From: Mytilus californianus
Lineage: Eukaryota; Mollusca; Bivalvia; Mytilida; Mytilidae
Direction: 5' to 3'
Assembly (NCBI RefSeq): GCF_021869535.1
Contig: NW_026262581.1
Location: 75,359,955-75,423,954 of the forward strand
Length of the DNA: 64,000 nt
The notes beneath the pieces were generated by a model, which was not told the origin of the DNA, searched no databases, and worked only from the letters and a program-made list of their open reading frames with translations. The position numbers were made by a program, and so were the translations under genes. The first letter of the stretch is position 1, and every line of letters begins with the position of its first letter. Below, piece after piece: positions 1 through 11,667 of the stretch.

Positions 1-130
1 GATGGCCCACGCTAAAGTGCGATGGTTTGATACGCTATAAAGTGCGATGGTCTGTGCTATTTAATGGAACACGCTAATGTCCGATGCCGCGATGCCGCGA
101 TACGCTGAAGTGTGTTTTTCCGCGAAAGTG
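1..130. repeat. Cluster of CACGCTAAAGTGCGATGG motifs, inverted relative to 1660-2500
   Basis: Degenerate tandem copies of the motif, reverse-complementary to the arrays at 1660-1885 and 2255-2498. Together they bracket the retroelement fragment and the family-B fragment. Confidence 0.7.
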
Positions 131-139
131 CGTTTGTAT

Positions 140-780
140 CGAAAGTTAGGACCTTTGCAAAAGAGGGACGAAAGATACCAGAGGGACAGTCAAACTCATA
201 GATCGAAAACAAACTGACAACGCCATGGCCAAAAATAAAAAGACAAACAGACAAATAATAGTACAGATGACACAACATAGAAAACCAAAGATTAAGCAAC
301 ACGAACCCCACCAAAAACTGGGGGTGATCTCAGGTGCTCCGGAAGGGTAAGCAGATCCTGCTCCACATGTGGCACCCGTCGTGTTGCTTATGTTATTACA
401 AATCCGGTAAATAGTCTAATTCGGTAAGTCACATTCGTGAAACGGGAGGGTATTGTAGTTACGACATAAGGAACATATCCGATATCATCTGTGAAACGGT
501 TATTCCATAACGGTCAACCAACTCGTGATGGCGTCCGTAAAATTTACGAAGGGATGACTTCAACTTCACCATTTGAAACTCTTGGTTTAATAGCTTCCTT
601 GTGAGCAGCAATCCTCTATCAAGGAAATCATGATAGAAAACACAAGCCCCGGAATATCGTATTGCAACGATAGCAATATGACGCTACAAGCCGTTTGTAC
701 AAACAAAAACGGACATGCCGGTAAACGAGAATGTTTGTGCAGATGAAGGGTTTTTACTAAACAAGAAAAGAGAAACAAAT
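140..780 (-). mobile_element. Degraded retroelement fragment (family A)
   Basis: The 3' part of a dispersed element that recurs at least nine times here. Read on the minus strand its end gives the recurring TYPSGAPEITPSFWWG-type and LVFSFLCCVICTIICLFVF-type translations seen in the other copies. Upstream lies relic coding similar to the reverse-transcriptase-type segment at 50563-50778. No intact frame. Confidence 0.6.
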
Positions 781-1240
781 GAGCCCAATCCGGAACATTT
801 TTGATCGGTGCTAGTAGAGTTTGTATGCGGAGGAATTATTTCCCAAAAAAATCATCCACAGTAATAGAAATGCAAACCTTTGATCCCGTTGTGTCGGCGG
901 GGACAAACGTGTTTCTGTCAAGATATTGGAAAAGGGACTTCTCATAAACATAGAAACTGACGATAGTAAGGGGAAAGTGTATACCGTAAAAGAGGGCGAA
1001 AATGGCAAAATACACCAAGGGTCAAAGTATTTTTAAAATTCGTCCAAATTTAATTTAGAAACTCCTTCTATATTTTTAATCCCATTTCATTTACTTGCGT
1101 GAAATAAAAGCTACTTTTTAACTTTCTATTTGAATTATTTTATAATACAATTTTTTTACAATATGATTCGTCATGTCTGTGAAAGAGATGATTACTCGTC
1201 AACAAGACAGTAACATAACGACCAGAGGTGCAGTATCATA
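781..1240. other. AT-rich interval, no gene
   Basis: Up to about 1015 it may continue the retroelement relic; the remainder is A/T-rich with no coding signal. Confidence 0.4.
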
Positions 1241-1650
1241 ATATGATTGCCAATGAGACAAGTTTCTATCCAAGGCTATTAACTATAGGTTACCATATGG
1301 CTAACCCCGCAGATAGTATTATATAACGACCAAATGGTATCAAAACGACCAGTGTAAAACAATTCAAACGAGAAAAACAACGAACTGATCTATATATAAA
1401 GCAAAAAAAAAAAAAATATATGTGGTGTATTTTGTCAACGAAACAACTATCCACCATAGACCAAATGTCGCTGATGTATGCACCTAATAACATTATGACC
1501 TTCAACGTGGAGCCTTGGCTTACGTCGCATAGCAAGCTATATAGGTCCACGAAATGACTAGTGTAAAACAATTCAAAAGAGAAAGACAACGGCATAATTT
1601 ATAAACAATACAATAGACGACAAAGCAAAAAACAAATACCATTGCCTGAA
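1241..1650 (-). repeat. Dispersed repeat family B fragment
   Basis: Contains the family-B core in reverse orientation (fragments of CTTGGCTCACACCGAAC-like and GACTAGTGTAAAACAATTC sequence). Related copies lie at 8634-8866, 37806-38150 and 55812-56050. Confidence 0.6.
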
Positions 1651-1659
1651 CCCCATTCC

Positions 1660-1885
1660 CGTTACACCATCGCACTTTAGAGTGTCAAACCAACGCACTT
1701 TAGCGTGTCATATAAAATCGCACTTTAGCGTGTCATACCATCGCACTTTAGCGTGTCATCTGATCGCACTTAAAAATACAAACAACCATCGCACTTTAGC
1801 GTCTGACACCATCGCACTTTAGCGTAGACCATCGCACTTTAGCGTGACCATCGCACTTTAGAGTACCATCGCACTTTAGAGTCCT
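1660..1885. repeat. Minisatellite of ACCATCGCACTTTAGCGTG units
   Basis: About ten units of 18-25 bp sharing the core CGCACTTTAGCGTG with variable spacers. Repeated in the second copy of the tandem duplication. Confidence 0.85.
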
Positions 1886-2254
1886 ACATATATAACTAAA
1901 GTTCAGTTGCAAAATTTACAATGATATATTTTGACTTAATTTAAGTTTGAACTGTAATAAAGGCTAAAGTAAATTTTATTCATACCGTAGTCATCATATC
2001 AAAAATATATGTGGTGTATTTTGTCAACGAAACAACTATTCACCATTAACCAAATGTCGTTGATGTATGCACCTAATAACATTATGACCTTCAACGTGGA
2101 GCCTTGGATTACGTCGCATTGCAAGCTATATAGGTCCACGAAATGACTAGTGTAAAACAATTCAAAAGAGAAAGACAACGGCATAATTTATAAACAATAC
2201 AATAGACGACAAAGCAAAAAACAAAAACCATTGCCTGAACCCCATTCCCGTTAT

Positions 2255-2498
2255 ACCATCGCACTTTAGAGCGTCAAACCAACGCACTTTAGCGTGTCAT
2301 ATGAAATCGCACTTTAGCGTGTCATATGAAATCGCACTTTAGCGTGTCATACCATCGCACTTTAGCGAGTCATCTGATCGCACTTAAAAATACAAACAAC
2401 CATCGCACTTTAGCGTCTGACACCATCGCACTTTAGCGTAGACCATCGCACTTTAGCGTGACCATCGCACTTTAGAGTACCATCGCACTTTAGAGTCC
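2255..2498. repeat. Minisatellite of ACCATCGCACTTTAGCGTG units, second copy
   Basis: Same array as at 1660-1885 plus one extra GTCATATGAAATCGCACTTT unit, showing unit-number change since the duplication. Confidence 0.85.
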
Positions 2499-2599
2499 TA
2501 CATATATAACTAAAGTTCAGTTGCAAAATTTAAAATGATATATTTTGACTTAATTTAAGTTTGAACTGTAATAAAGGCTAAAGTAAATTTTATTCATAC

Positions 2600-2724
2600 C
2601 GTAGTCATCATATCAATTCTTGGATATGGATTTCCTATGACTATACAGCTAACATTAACTCTGTGATTGTAAGTAATTTTTACTGGTGCAGTATAATAAT
2701 TTAATACTTTAGGTGCAAATTCAA
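2600..2724 (-). CDS. PAN/apple-Ig protein, exon 2: first half of an Ig-like domain
   Basis: Acceptor TTTTCATTTCAG|TT and donor ACTACG|GTATGA; 2+123 bases, phase 0 out. Reads VEFAPKVLNYYTAPVKITYN, then HRVNVSCIVIGNPYPRIDMM. The V-x-V-x-C-x-V-x-G-x-P-x-P-x-I pattern is an I-set Ig domain B-C strand region with its first disulphide Cys. The exon carrying the second Cys is not visible to the left within the window. Confidence 0.72.
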
Positions 2725-3606
2725 CTGAAATGAAAACAAAAACTTGATGGTACTATAAGCATGATGAACTTCCATAGAAATTTTCAGTTCAAGGATTGCA
2801 GGTAAATTTTTGGCATGTTATGTTGTGGTATTTGATAAAATTTTGATGGATAAATCCAAGTTATTTGCAACACTTCTTATTTGAGAGAAAACTTTATTTA
2901 TTATACGGTTATAGACTTTTTTCACAGATACAGACAAACTTGATTATGCTGATTATTTTTAAAAAAAGGGACTTGGTTAAACATTATAGAAAGTGATATA
3001 GATAAGTTAAATTATCTGGTAGATAAATATGTATTTTAATAAGAAGCAAAGAAAAAAATGCAATAAAAAATATTTAAAAGAAAAATAAGGGATGAAAAGA
3101 ATATGGTATCTCATTTTTAATTTTTACTTTTAGAAAGTATTTACAAAAAGCAATCTTTCCATATTTTGTTTTAAAATTGTATCATTCTTTGTAGGGTCTT
3201 AAATATTCTTTCGCCTGTGAAAACCTACCAACATATTAAAATGTGTATTCTATGTAGCTGGTACAAAAACCCAGACCTTTACAATTTCTTTATATAGTTT
3301 TGAAAATACCATGCTATATAGTTCATTTTCGAAGGTTTAGATAAAACAAAATATCTTTCCATACTATATACCATAAAAAGCTTTATATTGTTAAAGATAT
3401 CATGGTATATCAAACTTCAATCAATTAAACTCTGAAGACTCGATACAGTCTTTATTTAGTGTTAACATTGAATTATTTGCGGATTATACAAATTCAGTAC
3501 CGAGGAATTCTCATTCATAAAAAAAGTGTTCCAGCAAGTTCTTCATTTTTTTTCTTGAATGAAAGACCCCCATCACCAAAAATCAAACATCTTTGAAATG
3601 CCTTAC

Positions 3607-3934
3607 CTGTGCCAGGGTACAATATTTCCCAGTTGTTGTCTCTTTCTATCTTGTCCACATGTCTAACGGGGTCAATGTTATGTTTCCAACACATTTTTAA
3701 TACTTTGTTATAGCTAATCGATACACAAGCATTGTCAGACAAACAGAAATTGACACATGATATTCTGCTTACTTGAAAAGGTCCTTCAGCATCTACAGAC
3801 TGGACATACTTAAACGTATCAATGGTATTGTAATAATTTGAATGAATGTCTAATGAATTGGTTAATAAGTACTGCAGCTCAAGTAAAATTAAGATCATAC
3901 TAATAATCCTCCAAAAGCTTTTATCTAATTTCAT
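3607..3934 (-). CDS. PAN/apple-like secreted or membrane protein, exon 1
   Basis: 109 codons, donor CACAG|GTAAGG in phase 1. Signal peptide: WRIISMILILLELQYLL. The following domain has C-x3-C-x5-C-x11-C (SCVNFCLSDNACVSISYNKV, then MCWKH), the pattern of PAN/apple domains, common in mollusc surface and secreted proteins. The ATG has A at -3. It joins in phase to the Ig exon at 2600-2724. Product identity beyond the domain type is not recognised. Confidence 0.75.
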
Positions 3935-5275
3935 TGTTTTTTTTTTTTTAATATCAGAACTGAAATCTGAAACTGATGCCTTACAGAATATTATATGTTT
4001 GGATCATGTTCCCAGGATGCAGTTCATTTTCTGGATTGGTTCATTGATAAAAAGTTTTCTGACGTTAAATGTGTCTAATTATTTCAAATATGATTTATTA
4101 AGTTTGTGTTGTTTTAATTAAGATACTATTATACAAATAAGATTTGGTTGTAACAGCTAACAACTAAAATATTTGTAAATAATATTCAATATGTAATCCT
4201 GCATTTCATTAGTTTGGGGTTCAAATATGAAGTCAAATAATAGGTCAATATATACATACAAAATAATTAAAAATTGAGCAGTTTGAACCTCATTAAAAAA
4301 ATCCAGGATGAACAAGTTTGTCTTAAAGGTAGAGCAATTCTGCTTCTCTCCTGGCGCCAGCTGTTCTGCTTGTGTTTTGAAAATTTAACGATATTATTTC
4401 TAATGCATACTACAATCAGTTTGTAGCATGAAGTAAGATAAGAAAATGAAACAAAGAAATATTCAGCTAGAACAATGAATTAGCCGCATAAGAGAGGTGG
4501 TGTAAGGAGTTAATTCAGTACCTTTACTCGAATAACTGTAAGGTAAACATGTTTGTCAGACAGGGTTCATCTGACCTTAACATCGTTTTCATCGTGCACT
4601 GTTTAATGATTTTGTCTGTTTTTTCTGATACTTTAAGTCATTATAGCCGGTCAACTTAATTCTAGATATTTTGAATTGAATCATCGTAAGGTAAACTTGT
4701 CAGTATGGCAGGGTTTATTTGACCTTGAACCCGTTCTCGTCGTTGATTGGTCAACATTATTTTTTTTTTTTTGTGGTGTGGTCCATTCCCAAGATAATTC
4801 GAGTCAACTATACTTGATGCAAACATGTCCATCTGAAAGGGTTTATCTTACCTTGACCTCACTTTCACGGATTATTGAAATCTCCATTTGAAATATCTGT
4901 AATCATCTTTCAAAAGAATATTATCTTGAGGCAAGCCCAATTTTTAATTAAATTTCCAAGTCATCAAAACTACTCGCCTGTCTCACCAACTAAGATTTTT
5001 CTACATTGTACAAAAAATTGAACCAAGAAGTGTGGCCATAGCAACAAAGCAACATTATCAATATGAATAATTGAAAAAGAATGTTTATAAAGTGCCAAAC
5101 TGAATAGAAACCAAACGAAACAAACGTAACCAAAACAGAACGGAATCATCGAAAGACAAAACGAAAAGAAAAAAAAATAAAACGAAACGAAATTGTGTTA
5201 AAAGGAGACATAGGCTAATAAAAATGAATAAAAAATTACAGTTTGATTACGAAAACAAAAAACATATTCGCTCTT
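3935..5275. other. Intergenic, AT-rich, with an old dispersed repeat
   Basis: No supported gene. 4520-4880 holds a dispersed repeat with internally repeated CATCGTAAGGTAAAC / GGTTYATYTGACCTTGA-like segments, typical of bivalve intergenic DNA. 5100-5200 is a simple ACGAAA-rich tract. Confidence 0.45.
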
Positions 5276-5325
5276 TGATGACAAAGACACCATGTTAATG
5301 CTAACTGAGACTCCCACAACGTTGA
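5276..5325 (-). repeat. Single inverted copy of the 59-bp unit
   Basis: Reverse complement of the unit in the array at 5640-6398 (TGACAAAGACACCATGTTAA and onward). With the array it forms an inverted arrangement, as in an element whose one terminal repeat was tandemly amplified. Confidence 0.75.
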
Positions 5326-5639
5326 AAAAAAGTATTGACAGATTTATTTCATTAAGAAGCTTCCTTCATGTACACTCATTCAAAAATATAAGACGTTTGA
5401 GCGCATTGAAATAAAAGAGCCTGAATAACTGAATTTTACAAAATCGACTAAAAGCTTTGCCTGATAGTATTGCAACTTTGGCCCTTTCTGTACAATTAAA
5501 AAATGGGCAAGTGGAAATTTACAAAATCATGTGAATGTCAGTAATTAGGCATATTTTGTTTCTATGGAAAGTTAATAAAAAAAAGTTATTAAGTTGATTT
5601 CAAAACAAAATGTTCTGTATGCTATTAATCGAGAAAATG

Positions 5640-6398
5640 GTGTCTTTATCATCATAGACTACTTTAATGTTGTGGTAGTCTCAGTTAGCATTCAAATGGT
5701 GTCTTTGTCATCACAGACTACTGAAACGTTGTGGTAGTCTCAGTTAGCATTCAAATGGTGTCTTTGTCATCACAGACTACTGAAACGTTGTGGTAGTCTC
5801 AGTTAGCATTCAAATAGTGTCTTTGTCATCACAGACTACTGAAACGTTGTGGTAGTCTCAGTTAACATTCAAATGGTGTCTTTGTCATCACAGACTACTG
5901 AAACGTTGTGGTAGTCTCAGTTAGCATTCAAATGGTGTCTTTGTCATCACAGACTACTGAAACGTTGTGGTAGTCTCAGTTAGCATTCAGATGATGTCTT
6001 TGTCATCACAGACTACTGAAACGTTGTGGTAGTCACAGACTACTGTAACGTTGTGGGAGTCTCAGTTAGCATTAACATGGTGTCTTTGTCATCACAGACT
6101 ACTGAAACGTTGTGGGAGTCTCAGTTAGCATTAACATGGTGTCTTTGTCATCACAGACTACTGAAACGTTGTGGGAGTCTCAGTTAGCATTAAAATGGTG
6201 TCTTTGTCATCACAGACTACTGTAACGTTGTGGGAGTCTCAGTTAGCATTACTATGGTGTCTTTGTCATCACAGACTACTGTAACGTTGTGGGAGTCTCA
6301 GTTAGCATTAAAATGGTGTCTTTGTCATCATAGACTACTTTAACGTTGTGGTCGTCTCAGTTAGCATTAAAATGGTGTCTTTGTCATCATAGACTACT
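5640..6398. repeat. 59-bp tandem array, about 13 units
   Basis: Period 59 bp is exact over many units. Each unit contains the imperfect hairpin AGACTAC...GTAGTCT around GAAACGTTGTG. Units fall into two variants (TGGTAGTC and TGGGAGTC) clustered left and right. One unit near 6025 carries a partial internal duplication. The array is interrupted at 6398 by the fold-back element and resumes at 7239. Confidence 0.92.
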
Positions 6399-7238
6399 AT
6401 TGTAAATGCTCTTTTGTTCCGATGTTGGAAAGTTCCGGGCGGAAAGAACTAACTAGCCGAAAAGTTCCGGAGGAACTTATTAACTAGTTACTTTGTTCTT
6501 CCTCTGGTTTAAAAGTTCCACCGGAACAAAGTGACTAGTTGAAAAGTTCCAACGGAACATATCAACTAGTTAGAAAGTTCCTTTTTGACAAATTAGTCAA
6601 AACCGTAACTAATAAACTAGCCCAAAAGTTCCAACGGAACTTATCAACCAGGCAGAAAGTTCCATTTGGAGAATTGATGCAAAGTAAAAGCGCAACATAT
6701 TATATTTGAACCTTTCAAAGGGAAACCAAGATACTGAATATACCATATTTCGTCCTTTTTGTATAAAGAGGGAGAAGAATGAGTATCAGTATATATAAGA
6801 GCAAATCATTAATTTACAAGAATACCCAACGCACTGAAAGGGGTTTCTTTGGGGACAAATATGCAAAATTTAAGTTGTATTTCATAGCTCACATAAAACG
6901 GATTAAGTTGCATTATCATGCAAATTTAGTATTCATAGTACCCTCAAGAGAGGGAAGAATACCCCCCTCCTCATGTGGTTCTTTGCATCAATTCTCCAAA
7001 TGGAACTTTGTGACTGGTTGATAAGTTCCGTTGGAACTTTTGGGCTAGTTTGTAAGTTCCGGTTTTGACTTATTTGCCAAAGAGGAACTTTGTGGCTAGT
7101 TGATAAGTTCCGTTTTCCGGAACTTTTCGACTGCAAACTCGGAATAAATCAACTAGTTGGAAAGTTCCATCGGAACGAAATAACTAGTTGAAAAGTTCCG
7201 CCGGAACAAAGTAACTGACGGAACATAGTGGCTGTTAC
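6399..7238. mobile_element. 840-bp fold-back (long inverted repeat) element
   Basis: Left arm about 6405-6690, right arm about 6975-7235, inverted copies built from sub-repeats of AACTAGTTGAAAAGTTCC / GGAAC. The ~285-bp centre has no coding potential. It sits inside the 59-bp array, and ACT flanks both sides (6396-6398 and 7239-7241), consistent with a 3-bp target duplication. Non-autonomous transposon. Confidence 0.82.
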
Positions 7239-7280
7239 ACTTTAACGTTGTAGTAGTCTCAGTTAGCATTAAAATTGTTT
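7239..7280. repeat. Final 59-bp unit after the insertion
   Basis: TTTAACGTTGTAGTAGTCTC and the following CAGTTAGCATTAAAAT complete the unit broken at 6398. Confidence 0.8.
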
Positions 7281-7934
7281 GTATAGAGGAAAAAACCCAC
7301 AAAAGATGTCGGTGCTGATCGAGAGGAACTTATTGGATGATTATATTCAAGTATTCAAATAACTTCAAATAATCTGTCAGCCGTTGAGATTTAGAGTATT
7401 TTTAAGACGAAAACCAAGGATGATATGCATAAAACTACTTAACTTAAGATTTGTTCCGAACGGACGGATTTTTCTACATGTCCCACGCAAAATTAGTACT
7501 ACGATTGGATATCTTAACTGAAATGGTTTTATGCATATCAGCCCAAGTCACTAGACGTTAAGCAAACTACAATCAATCTATCAAATGTTTAAAACTTTTA
7601 TCAAAGGTTAAATTTCGAGCTCCCATCATCAATGCGGTAGTTTCTATGTGTTTATACGGTAGTTTTTCTTGTTAAACATATCGTTACAATATTTCTTTCT
7701 ACCGTTGAACTCTCCAAGTTTGGGCAGATTTATGACATGTTTTAAGTTTCGAGTTGTATTGAATAACGCTCAGACACAGCTGTGTTATATGAGGCAATAC
7801 ATAACATACACATGTTAATGAGAAAAATAAACAAATACAACACAAGGTAACTAAGAAGTACATATACGAATCTTCGATGTAGGAAAAGCCCATTGTGCGC
7901 AATAAATCATATCTTGTTTTTAATAAGTTTTGAA
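7281..7934. other. Intergenic, nothing recognised
   Basis: No supported coding region or repeat family; short frames here are random. Confidence 0.4.
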
Positions 7935-8144
7935 TACGGTTTATTCAGAAATTATTGCGTGCATTTATTATTGCGATTTTGTCATTTTAGACTAAAATGC
8001 GATTTGAATTTTTGCGATATCGAGAAAAACCTGTTTAATAGCTATACAAAAGATTAATAATGCGAGTTTAAATTATTGCGATTAAAACCCTGTCGCATTT
8101 TTCGCAATAATAAAAACATCGCAATAATTTCTAAATTTACAGTA
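7935..8144. mobile_element. MITE-like element with TTATTGCG-rich inverted ends
   Basis: Left end TACGGTTTATTCAGAAATTA and right end (reversed) TACTGTAAATTTAGAAATTA form imperfect terminal inverted repeats of about 45 bp, with internal TTATTGCGA motifs in both orientations. 210 bp, no coding capacity. Confidence 0.65.
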
Positions 8145-8589
8145 TATTATCAGTGGAGATAGCCTCATATGCTTGTGTTTACTTTGAATTTACTTTCAAA
8201 TAATGAATATTTAAATACAAGCATAATACCTTTGAACAGATGTCACACTGGTAATTTGATTTCTATCTTTAAAATTTATTGTCGACGCGGAAAAATTAGC
8301 AACTTGTTCTTAAACCAATAACAGCGGTCTATAACTAGGACTTGTTCTAAAGATCAATACATACAAACTGAAACAAACACGTTCTCAATAAAGAGTATTA
8401 CAACCACTGAACCAGCATGACCGACATGGCTTAAAAACTGAGCTATGGGTAAATAGCGAGTTTTGTCCTTTATCTTGAAAACTGCTACAGATAAAAAAAA
8501 GTCTGACAAACACATCAGAATGTTGAGATCTACCTACTGTTCATTTAGCATCAAAGCTGTCAGACGACTTTATGAGTAATTGCCCTTAA

Positions 8590-8870
8590 ATGACGAATTT
8601 TACCAGCAATACAAGATGGAATCTGATGTTCAGTAGTTGTCGTTTGTTGATGTGGTTCATAAGTGTTTCTCGTTTTTTATATAGATTAGACCGTTGGTTT
8701 TCCCGTATGAATGGTTTTACACTAGTAATTTTTGGGGCCCTTTATAGCTTGCTGTTCGGTGTGAGCCAAGGCTCCGTGTTGAAGACCGTACTTTGACCTA
8801 TAATGATTTACTTTTATAAATTTTGACTTGGATGGAGAGTCGTCTCATTGGCACTCATACCATTTATATA
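8590..8870 (+). repeat. Dispersed repeat family B, forward copy
   Basis: Runs from about 8634 through TTTTGGGGCCCTTTATAGCT and GGTGTGAGCCAAGGCTCCGT to CTTGGATGGAGAGTCGTCTC and CACTCATACCA, then an AT-dinucleotide tail. A shared 3' end with a simple-repeat tail suggests a SINE- or LINE-type 3' end; no RNA head is seen. Confidence 0.65.
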
Positions 8871-9169
8871 TATATATTTATATAAGATCAACAAAAAAGA
8901 AATTTAGCAATGAATTATATTCAAACCTACAATGTCTGAAAGTAGTTATTGTTGCAGATGCAAATAGATCCAGGCGAACGATACCGGCTCTATATTTCTA
9001 TATCAATATTAGATGTCTTAAAATAATACAATACCCATAGTACAGATGACTTATTACACATGTTACATTTGTAATTAAAATTTGTTTTAACAAATGACCA
9101 ATTTAGCCTTTTTATTAACTAGTCAGGAAAATTTCAAAACTGAACAAATTATATATATATGCCATGGAG

Positions 9170-9660
9170 TGCGACCCAACTCTCCCATGACCGCTAAATA
9201 AAAGTCATGTTTTGTCAACGGCTACGACAAATATTCATAAGTTAACCTTAAGATACAACTTGGCCTTTACCGGTAAAATTCGTTTGGTCCAATAGATTCC
9301 TTGTAAGCTGTGCAATCCATCGATGGAATCTTGGTGAGGAAAAACAAGCTCTGGAACATCGTATCAACTGGTCGGGATATATCATTTACTTTATATGCAG
9401 TGGCTGCTTGAAGGTTTTCCAAAATAAATTGGAAAATTCACATGTACAAAAAAAACAGTTGAGTCTTCCGTTTTGTTTAAAGTTAAGTTTTCAGCTGACC
9501 CTCCACGTCCTGAATATGCATTAAAGGTTTGCCACTAGACGTTGTGAAAGAAAAATACAAACAATCAATCGACAGTCGCTATCGATTTCTAGGTTTAATT
9601 TCCGACACAAAGCAGGCCTATATGTACCCCGTATTCAAAGCTACGGTCAAATGAAAGAAG
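9170..9660 (-). mobile_element. Degraded family-A retroelement fragment
   Basis: Shares the CTTGTAAGC...CTCTGGAACATCGTATCAACT order found in other family-A copies, but is heavily diverged. Confidence 0.45.
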
Positions 9661-11539
9661 CGATAAACAAAGACACAATCCATTAAATATTCAGAGAAAA
9701 GACATTTTGAATATTGCGCACATGGACTTAAGGGACAATGCTCGCTTCTGTTAATACTTCTTTATAAACCATTGGTTGGAAAACTACTTAATATGTTAAA
9801 GAACAGAAAACAGGAGCACAAGTGGCTCACCTATGCATGTCGACTTTCTTCTAAAAACCCATATCCAGCAATAGCAAGTGTGTTGTCAATAAAACAAAAT
9901 CTAGCGTTTTGATAAGCCAGTTTACGTTTTGGTTTTTGTATTGCCCCAATGAGATGACTTGTGTAACAAAAAATCCAATAGGAGACGAATTTCATTATTT
10001 TTTTTTAAATGTACATATTTTTAGAAGAAGGAATGAATGTATAGTCATATAGTCATAAAATACCTTTCCAACATTAACCATATCAAATTTAAAGCAGTTA
10101 TGCATTTGTCAAAAGAATCGAACTAAAAAAGTTGTGGAAACTCCATGGTTCATCAGAATCATAAATAAAAACATGAAATCCCTCTGATACAAAAGTATGC
10201 CTTCAACAATATATCCATCCATTTCCTCTCTGGTAAGACTTCATCTGCTCCTACCTCATCACATGTATCATATGTATAATAATATCATGGTGTGTGTCTC
10301 TGTGTTTCTGTATAACATTGTATCAACAAAAGTTTTTCATAATAAAATATTTACATTGATGCAACCAGGACAACATAGTTAAACTCTTGCAGATACGTCC
10401 TGGAATTGTGTTTACACGATGATTTATTCAGTAAGACTTAACCAAATCATTTAAAATTTAGACCTTGCGTGAATGACTACAAAACACAAGTCCAGTTCGA
10501 ATTTGACGGATTTCACTATTGTCATTTTAAAGTTATATCCATTTTTTGAAATGGGAAAATTTGGAGGTTTTCGGATGATAAATCAAGTAAAGCTTCATCA
10601 AATCATTTCAATTTGACAGATTTGACTTATGAGGGTTATTGCTTATAAAATTTAATTTATTTGGTCACACTATTTGGTTTTAAGTATCACTGAATGCGTA
10701 CATTTTGTCATACATTAGCCTTTTTTATTTAGCTTACCATACAGTATGGGTTTCGTTCAATTATTGAAGTCCGTACGGTACGTGACCTGTCATTGTTCAC
10801 ATCATTGTCTTATATTTTGTGGATAGTTGTCTCATTGACAAACATACAAGATATATGGTCATACATTGACTTCTCCCTTCTGGCAGTAAAACCCTTGCTT
10901 TAGTGGGGCGTCGTTTGTTTGAAAGAGTGGGATGTATAAATACACAGCTACACCCGACCTGAATGAGGGTGTTAAAAAATGCCGCGTATCTGTTGAGTGC
11001 CATACTCTATGAACCCTCAAACAACTCTTTTGAGGGGCCATACGTGGCTTGCTCTAGAGCAAATTTCTTCCCCTATCCAGCATATGATCAGCTTCCAGTT
11101 ACAGTCCATATTAAAATCCCCTCTTCATCCCGGTCGATGTTCTAACAAAACCTATACGTATTGTTAAATGTTAATTTGCTTTTGTCCCAAATATGCATTA
11201 AATATTTGCAACTGGAATTTTAAATTTTATACAGTTGTCTGATTTTAAAGTCATTATACTGAATTAAACATTATCAACACATTTCTGTAACTTCCTTTTT
11301 CATGCTTATAAATATATAAAAAAAAAAATCATAATTGTACATGTGCACCTTTTACTTTGTTACGAAAAGTCTGTTACAGGAAGTCTGTTACAGGAATTCG
11401 AAAAATTATAAATAAAGTTAAAAATAAATAAAATATTTGTTCTGGTCAGTTTAAGAGTGACGATGTCTATAATTAACAGACAAGCTTATTATATAATAAG
11501 GTAATTCTATATTCAATTTTGTGTCTGTTTATCACATGT
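9661..11539. other. Intergenic and probable 3' UTR side of the VWFA/Cache gene
   Basis: No coding region supported. 10690-10850 contains a family-B-like 3' end (GTACGGTACGTGACCTGT ... TGGATAGTTGTCTCATTG). The stretch just below 11540 is probably the 3' UTR, but its end is not defined by a clear poly(A) signal. Confidence 0.4.
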
Positions 11540-11667
11540 TCAATCCATTTGTCCATATGGAACAGATGTAGCTGCCGGACCTTTTGATGTTATTATTTCC
11601 TCATTGACTTTGCTGAACATGACTCGATCGACCACACTGTTCCGTCGGACATATTTGCCTGCGGTAG
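11540..11667 (-). CDS. Exon 23: cytoplasmic tail and stop
   Basis: Acceptor TTTATTTCAG|CT. Encodes TAGKYVRRNSVVDRVMFSKV and ends VPYGQMD then TGA. RRNS fits a basophilic (PKA-type) phosphorylation consensus. I see no nearby AATAAA on this strand, so the 3' UTR end is not placed. Confidence 0.85.

Larger units (their letters stand above)
1413..2616. repeat. Direct tandem duplication, ~590 + ~615 bp
   Basis: 1413-2001 and 2002-2616 are near-identical, including the family-B fragment, the minisatellite and a final segment. The second copy has one more minisatellite unit (ATGAAATCGCACTTTAGCGT type). The right end of each copy contains the donor site and last bases of the Ig exon. Confidence 0.88.

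Noticed and set aside
5640-6398. CRISPR-like regular repeats
   Set aside because: The 59-bp units are head to tail with no unique spacers, in an intron-bearing eukaryotic genome. Minisatellite.
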